In this document: positions 13,844 through 13,891 of the stretch, piece by piece
How positions within the stretch are numbered: position 1 is the first letter of the stretch
Layout of the letters: each line of letters opens with the position of its first letter
Source: CAZSPT01 sp964608895
Lineage (GTDB): Bacteria > Patescibacteriota > Patescibacteriia > 2-01-FULL-39-33
Reading direction: 5' to 3'
NCBI GenBank assembly: GCA_964608895.1
Contig: CAZSPT010000023.1
Span: forward strand, 1-13,891
Length of the DNA: 13,891 nucleotides
Position numbers and translations under genes: made by a program
The notes under the pieces: generated by a model
The model's database searches: none
Told to the model about the DNA's origin: nothing
What the model saw: the letters and a program-made list of their open reading frames with translations, nothing else

Positions 13844-13872
13844 AGTTTAACAGATTGACTAAATAGTGTCAA
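13844..13872 (-). promoter_or_regulatory. rpsA promoter
   Basis: Minus strand TTGACA (13872-13867), a 17-base spacer and TAAACT (13849-13844), with TGT before the -10 as an extended element. The start would be near 13837, giving a leader of about 75 bases, longer than the other leaders in the window. Confidence 0.75.
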
Positions 13873-13891
13873 GAAAGATTTTTGGACAGAA

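Overview
This window reads as chromosomal DNA from a Candidate Phyla Radiation (Patescibacteria) bacterium. That placement is an inference from gene content and style; no marker phylogeny was possible. The signs are compact housekeeping genes with 1-base or ATGA overlaps, almost no Shine-Dalgarno sequences, near-leaderless starts, a PilB-type ATPase beside an unfamiliar membrane protein, a divergent kinase-like protein, and A/T-rich spacers between genes rich in CCGG/GGCC words. I see no insertion sequence, phage gene, CRISPR array or other mobile DNA.

Layout. Positions 1-729 (minus) hold the N-terminal 243 residues of dprA, which runs off the left edge. Positions 777-1040 (plus) appear to hold a free-standing structured noncoding RNA with a near-consensus promoter, a closing helix, two large arms and its own intrinsic terminator. 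I cannot assign it to a family, and it is the most likely undescribed element here. Positions 1038-2938 (minus) hold the GTPase gene der followed by the peptidyl-tRNA hydrolase gene pth. Back to back with der, a kinase-like gene (3036-4328, plus) faces a 55-residue small-protein gene (4361-4528, minus) that has consensus expression signals.

From 4655 the plus strand carries tRNA-Glu(UUC), a DUF72 gene, tsaD and tsaE, apparently in one transcript and ending at a bidirectional terminator (6978-7003). The minus strand then carries a polytopic membrane protein and a PilB/GspE-type ATPase (9726 down to 7014), preceded by ftsH (11694-9826) with its own terminator. A CDP-alcohol phosphatidyltransferase (11772-12386, plus) is divergent from ftsH and converges on rpsA (13761-12436, minus), which has a leader hairpin just before its start codon.

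Most genes serve translation and its quality control: ribosome assembly (Der), recycling of peptidyl-tRNA (Pth), the tRNA t6A modification (TsaD, TsaE), tRNA-Glu and ribosomal protein S1. The others concern the envelope (FtsH, phosphatidyltransferase, membrane protein) and, by inference, type IV pili with DNA uptake (PilB-like ATPase, DprA), a pairing that fits natural transformation. All promoters, terminators and RNA folds were read by eye; no search or folding program was run.
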